39,191 nucleotides of DNA, from NCBI GenBank assembly GCA_930987725.1, contig CAKNKY010000020.1, forward strand, positions 1 to 39,191. The letters are read 5' to 3'. The DNA is from an uncultured Anaeromassilibacillus sp. Its GTDB lineage: Bacteria; Bacillota; Clostridia; Oscillospirales; Acutalibacteraceae. Within the stretch, counting starts at the first letter, position 1; every line of letters begins with the position of its first letter. Shown piece by piece: positions 36,888-39,191 of the stretch. Both the position numbers and the translations under genes were made by a program. The notes beneath the pieces are model-generated. The model worked only from the letters and a program-made list of their open reading frames with translations, made no database searches and was not told the origin of the DNA.

Positions 36888-38422
36888 AATCAATCACGAA
36901 AAGAGCACATTCTGAGGAAAATACTGCGAAAACCGGCGCCATCTATGCCCGCTACAGCAGCCACGCGCAGAAGGATGCCAGCATTGAGCAGCAGGTGCGC
37001 GAGTGCCTTATTTTTGCGAAGGAGCAGGGCATCCGCATCACGGCGACATACGAGGACCGGGCCGTCTCCGGAAAGACGGATCGCCGCCCAAACTTCCAGC
37101 GGATGATGAAGGACGCGGAAAAGCGAAAGTTTCAGTACGTCATCGCGTGGAAGTCGAACAGGATGGGTCGAAATATGCTACAGGCGATGATGAACGAAGC
37201 CCGTCTCAACGATCTCGGCGTGCGCGTGCTTTACACCGAGGAGGACTTCGATAACACGGCCGCCGGGCGGTTCGCTCTGCGCTCGATGATGAATGTCAAT
37301 CAGTTCTATTCCGAAAATATGGCCGAGGATATCCGCCGCGGCCTCATGGACAACGCGATGCAATGTAAGGTGACGAATGGCACGCTTCCGTTCGGCTACA
37401 AAAAGGACGAGAATTTGCACTATGTCCTCGACCCGCCAAACGACGAAATTGTGCGGGAGATCTTCGGCCGCGTCGCCTGCGGCGAGCCGTTTGTCTCTAT
37501 CGCCGAGGATCTCAACGCCCGCGGCGTGAAAACAAGCCGCGGCGGCCGATGGGGGAGGAGCAGCTTCCACGCGCTGCTCTCGAACGAGCGCTATACCGGC
37601 GTGTATATTTACGGAGATGTGCGCGTCGAGGGAGGTGTCCCGCAGATTGTGGACAAGGGGCTTTTCTACCGGGTGCAGGAGGTGTTAAAAACGAAGAATA
37701 ATCCACAAGGCCGACCGCGCGGCGGGGGCGATTATCTGTTGACGGGAAAGCTGTTCTGCGGGATCTGCAAAAGCCCGATGGTCGGCGTCTCCGGTACGGG
37801 AAAAAGTGGACAGCTGCACCACTATTATATGTGTCAGCAGCGCCGGCAGAAGAAAAGCTGCAACAAGCAGAACGTCCGCCGGGACGTCATCGAGCGGCAG
37901 GTCGCTGCTGCGATGAAAGACTATATCCTGCGCGACGACGTGATTGAGTGGCTCGCGGATAAGGCGATCGCTTGGGCAAAGGATTATCGGGGCGAGACCG
38001 GCATCGGAGCCCTCGAAGCCCAGCTCGCCGAAAACAAAAAGGCCACGAAGAATCTCCTCGCAGCCATTGAGATGGGGATTATCACGGAGTCCACAAAAGA
38101 GCGTCTCCTGGAACTCGAGAGGGAGCAGGCCATGCTTGTCTCGAAGCTTGCCGAGGAAAATGCCTCCTTGGTTTCCTTCTCGCGCGACGACATTATTTCT
38201 GCGTTGTCTCTGTACCGCGATGGCAGCGTAGAAGACAGAGCCTTCCAGGCGAAGCTGTTTGATGCCTTCCTGGTCGCCGTGTATCTGTATGAGGATCATT
38301 TCAAGCTCGAATTCCACGTCGGAGGAAAGAGCGGGATTGATGTTCCGTTGGAACCATCCGTTGTGGAGGAGCTTGGTGAGGCAGAGTGTTCGTACAGGCT
38401 CGCTTTTGAGCCACCATTTTAA
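36860..38422 (+). CDS. Large serine recombinase (phage integrase)
   Basis: A 520-residue serine integrase. Resolvase domain: GAIYARYSSHAQKDASIEQQ (catalytic Ser33 in YARYS), EDRAVSGKTDRRPNF, and WKSNRMGRNMLQ. The recombinase domain follows (PPNDEIVREIFGRVACGEPF, NARGVKTSRGGRWGRSSFHA), then a zinc ribbon (LFCGICKSPMVG, HYYMCQQRRQKKSCNK) and a coiled coil (LLELEREQAMLVSKLAEENA). TTG 36860 lacks a good ribosome binding site; GGAGG at 36881 is ideally placed for an in-frame ATC at 36893. It should integrate the phage at attB without host factors. Confidence 0.94.
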   Translation: MASSIYAGGESITKRAHSEENTAKTGAIYARYSSHAQKDASIEQQVRECLIFAKEQGIRITATYEDRAVSGKTDRRPNFQRMMKDAEKRKFQYVIAWKSNRMGRNMLQAMMNEARLNDLGVRVLYTEEDFDNTAAGRFALRSMMNVNQFYSENMAEDIRRGLMDNAMQCKVTNGTLPFGYKKDENLHYVLDPPNDEIVREIFGRVACGEPFVSIAEDLNARGVKTSRGGRWGRSSFHALLSNERYTGVYIYGDVRVEGGVPQIVDKGLFYRVQEVLKTKNNPQGRPRGGGDYLLTGKLFCGICKSPMVGVSGTGKSGQLHHYYMCQQRRQKKSCNKQNVRRDVIERQVAAAMKDYILRDDVIEWLADKAIAWAKDYRGETGIGALEAQLAENKKATKNLLAAIEMGIITESTKERLLELEREQAMLVSKLAEENASLVSFSRDDIISALSLYRDGSVEDRAFQAKLFDAFLVAVYLYEDHFKLEFHVGGKSGIDVPLEPSVVEELGEAECSYRLAFEPPF

Positions 38423-38489
38423 TCGCTGGTCGAACCCCAGGCGACAAGATCATCGTCTTGCGCTATGGATTTTGGCTGGCCCTCGACTT

Positions 38490-38527
38490 GACCGCTCAGG
38501 TATGACCTGGGCGGTCGTTTCGTTTCT
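38490..38527 (+). terminator. Intrinsic terminator after integrase
   Basis: GACCGCTCAGGT - ATG - ACCTGGGCGGTC is a 12-bp stem with one G-U pair, followed by GTTTCGTTTCT. It lies about 70 nt past the integrase stop. Confidence 0.82.
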
Positions 38528-38702
38528 AAGGCGGCCGAGGCTCGCGCTGAACGGTCTTTTTCCATTTATTCATCAAGCATCCCTCCTTAAATACTCCCCA
38601 CGCGAGCCACGGTCTCCCGTATGGGCTTTTCAACCTGGGGCCCTGGTGGGTTTATACTCTTTCGGCCCCGGACGCGATACGAAGCTCCTGGGGCTTGCCC
38701 TG
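38526..38702 (-). other. Gene-free flank with truncated 15-codon ORF, candidate att region
   Basis: The minus strand has AAGGAGG at good distance from ATG 38573, but the frame (MNKWKKTVQREPRPP) stops at 38526 after 15 codons. The rest (38574-38702) has no clear gene. This lies just outside the integrase, where one prophage end is expected. I could not identify the core sequence without the other end. Confidence 0.4.
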
Positions 38703-38933
38703 TCACTCCATAGCGGCTTCAATGCTGGAGAGCGCGTCTTCCAGCTGGCTAACCGCCTCAGCGAGACTATCGCAAGCAGCTTCGGCGCGTTCATACCTCT
38801 CACCGCTTTGCATGTTCTCCGGAATGTTGTCCCGGTACTCTTCTTCGTTGGACTGAACCGACTCCAGATCGCTTTTCAGCGACTCAAGCTGTTCACTAAT
38901 CTCCTGCAGGGTCTTTCTGCGTTCCTTATTCAC
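38703..38933 (-). CDS. Small coiled-coil protein, unknown
   Basis: A 76-residue acidic helical protein (MNKERRKTLQEISEQLESLK, then ACDSLAEAVSQLEDALSSIE) with a 'SNEEEYRDNIPENMQSGERYER' centre that I recall from small phage and mobile-element proteins. GTG start at 38933 follows AAGGAGGCACCTC. Unknown function. It may belong to a neighbouring element rather than this prophage. Confidence 0.8.
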   Translation of the reverse strand: MNKERRKTLQEISEQLESLKSDLESVQSNEEEYRDNIPENMQSGERYERAEAACDSLAEAVSQLEDALSSIEAAME

Positions 38934-39063
38934 GAGGTGCCTCCTTCTTTTTCTGATTTTCGATGAACATAATGGCGTACTGCTTTCGGCTGAACACGGC
39001 TACGACTTCGCCTTTTTCATTCAGCACTTCCCAGCTGCGCCCGTGCCGTTTACGGATCGTCAA
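38926..39063 (-). CDS. Small basic protein, unknown (45 aa)
   Basis: TTG 39063 follows AAGGAGG at 9 nt and the frame (MTIRKRHGRSWEVLNEKGEV, VAVFSRKQYAIMFIENQKKK) overlaps the next gene by 8 nt. The pattern 'KRHGR.WEVLN..G.VV..FSRKQYA' is seen in small mobile-element proteins without known role. Confidence 0.7.
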   Translation of the reverse strand: MTIRKRHGRSWEVLNEKGEVVAVFSRKQYAIMFIENQKKKEAPRE

Positions 39064-39064
39064 C

Positions 39065-39191
39065 TTAGAGCGCCTCCTTCGTAACGTCATTGATTTTCGC
39101 CGCGAGGTCAGCCAGGCACTCGTCGCAGAGCGTCACTATCCTCACCAATGAGCGGTACATCGGAGATGCCGTGCTGGGCAAGACATACACC
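39065..39191 (-). CDS. Partial small protein at window edge
   Basis: The visible 41 codons (ending LCDECLADLAAKINDVTKEA and Leu) reach the right edge. A GTG at 39190 could be its start, but the gene may extend further. A CDEC motif hints at metal binding. Its end carries the ribosome binding site of the next gene. Confidence 0.55.
   Translation of the reverse strand, partial: VYVLPSTASPMYRSLVRIVTLCDECLADLAAKINDVTKEAL

Noticed and set aside
36885-37106. GTG-started 73-codon frame at the integrase start
   Set aside because: It has the ribosome binding site, but its protein is low-complexity Arg/Ser/Ala without a family, and the recombinase motifs are in the other frame.
38423-39191. A tRNA gene as attachment site past the integrase
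   Set aside because: I looked for a cloverleaf and found none; serine integrases usually do not target tRNA genes.

Overview
The window is most of a temperate, contractile-tailed (myovirus-type) prophage in a high-GC Gram-positive host, most likely a gut Clostridia/Oscillospirales-type Firmicute. The reasons are strong AGGAGG-type ribosome binding sites, consensus TTGACA/TATAAT promoters, a large serine recombinase as integrase, and Firmicutes-phage families such as DUF6273, DUF3102, DUF2190 and bacterial SH3 domains inside a tail protein. No rRNA, tRNA or clear housekeeping gene is visible. The taxon is an inference.

Layout. Positions 1-23647 form a late operon on the minus strand, transcribed from high to low coordinates: terminase small and large subunits, gpW-like connector, lambda-type portal, prohead protease/major capsid fusion, DUF2190 decoration protein, head-tail completion genes, tail sheath, tail tube, frameshifted tail-assembly chaperones, tape measure, gpX, gpD (with two inserted SH3-like domains), gpV, gpU, gpW/gp25, gpJ, gpI, then a set of tail-fibre-like genes. 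Packaging and head genes follow the lambda order (Nu1-A-W-B-C/E); tail genes are P2-type. Lysis genes are not in the window and may lie left of position 1.

Positions 23648-24190 are non-coding: a likely packaging (cos) and control region with inverted repeats, an intrinsic terminator and four tandem 10-bp repeats. Positions 24191-33175 are the early region, also minus strand: a Cro-like regulator, tiny membrane and Cys-rich ORFs, a P-loop protein with a duplicated module, SSB, a DUF3102 protein, a primase-polymerase/SF3 helicase, an iteron cluster (candidate replication origin), a sigma-region-4-like late regulator, and a HicAB toxin-antitoxin pair with its own promoter.

Positions 33197-33345 are the genetic switch: three related operators around two divergent promoters. 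Plus-strand lysogeny and accessory genes follow: a cleavable S24 repressor, a second S24 repressor with three HTH domains, a DUF4160/DUF2442 pair, and a strong promoter driving a compact structured RNA that ends in a terminator directly before a NYN-domain ribonuclease gene. This last unit resembles a type III toxin-antitoxin locus in layout and is my best candidate for an undescribed system. The serine integrase (to 38422) marks the right end of the prophage. Past it, 38423-39191 holds a possible attachment region and three small minus-strand genes that may belong to the host or to a second element.
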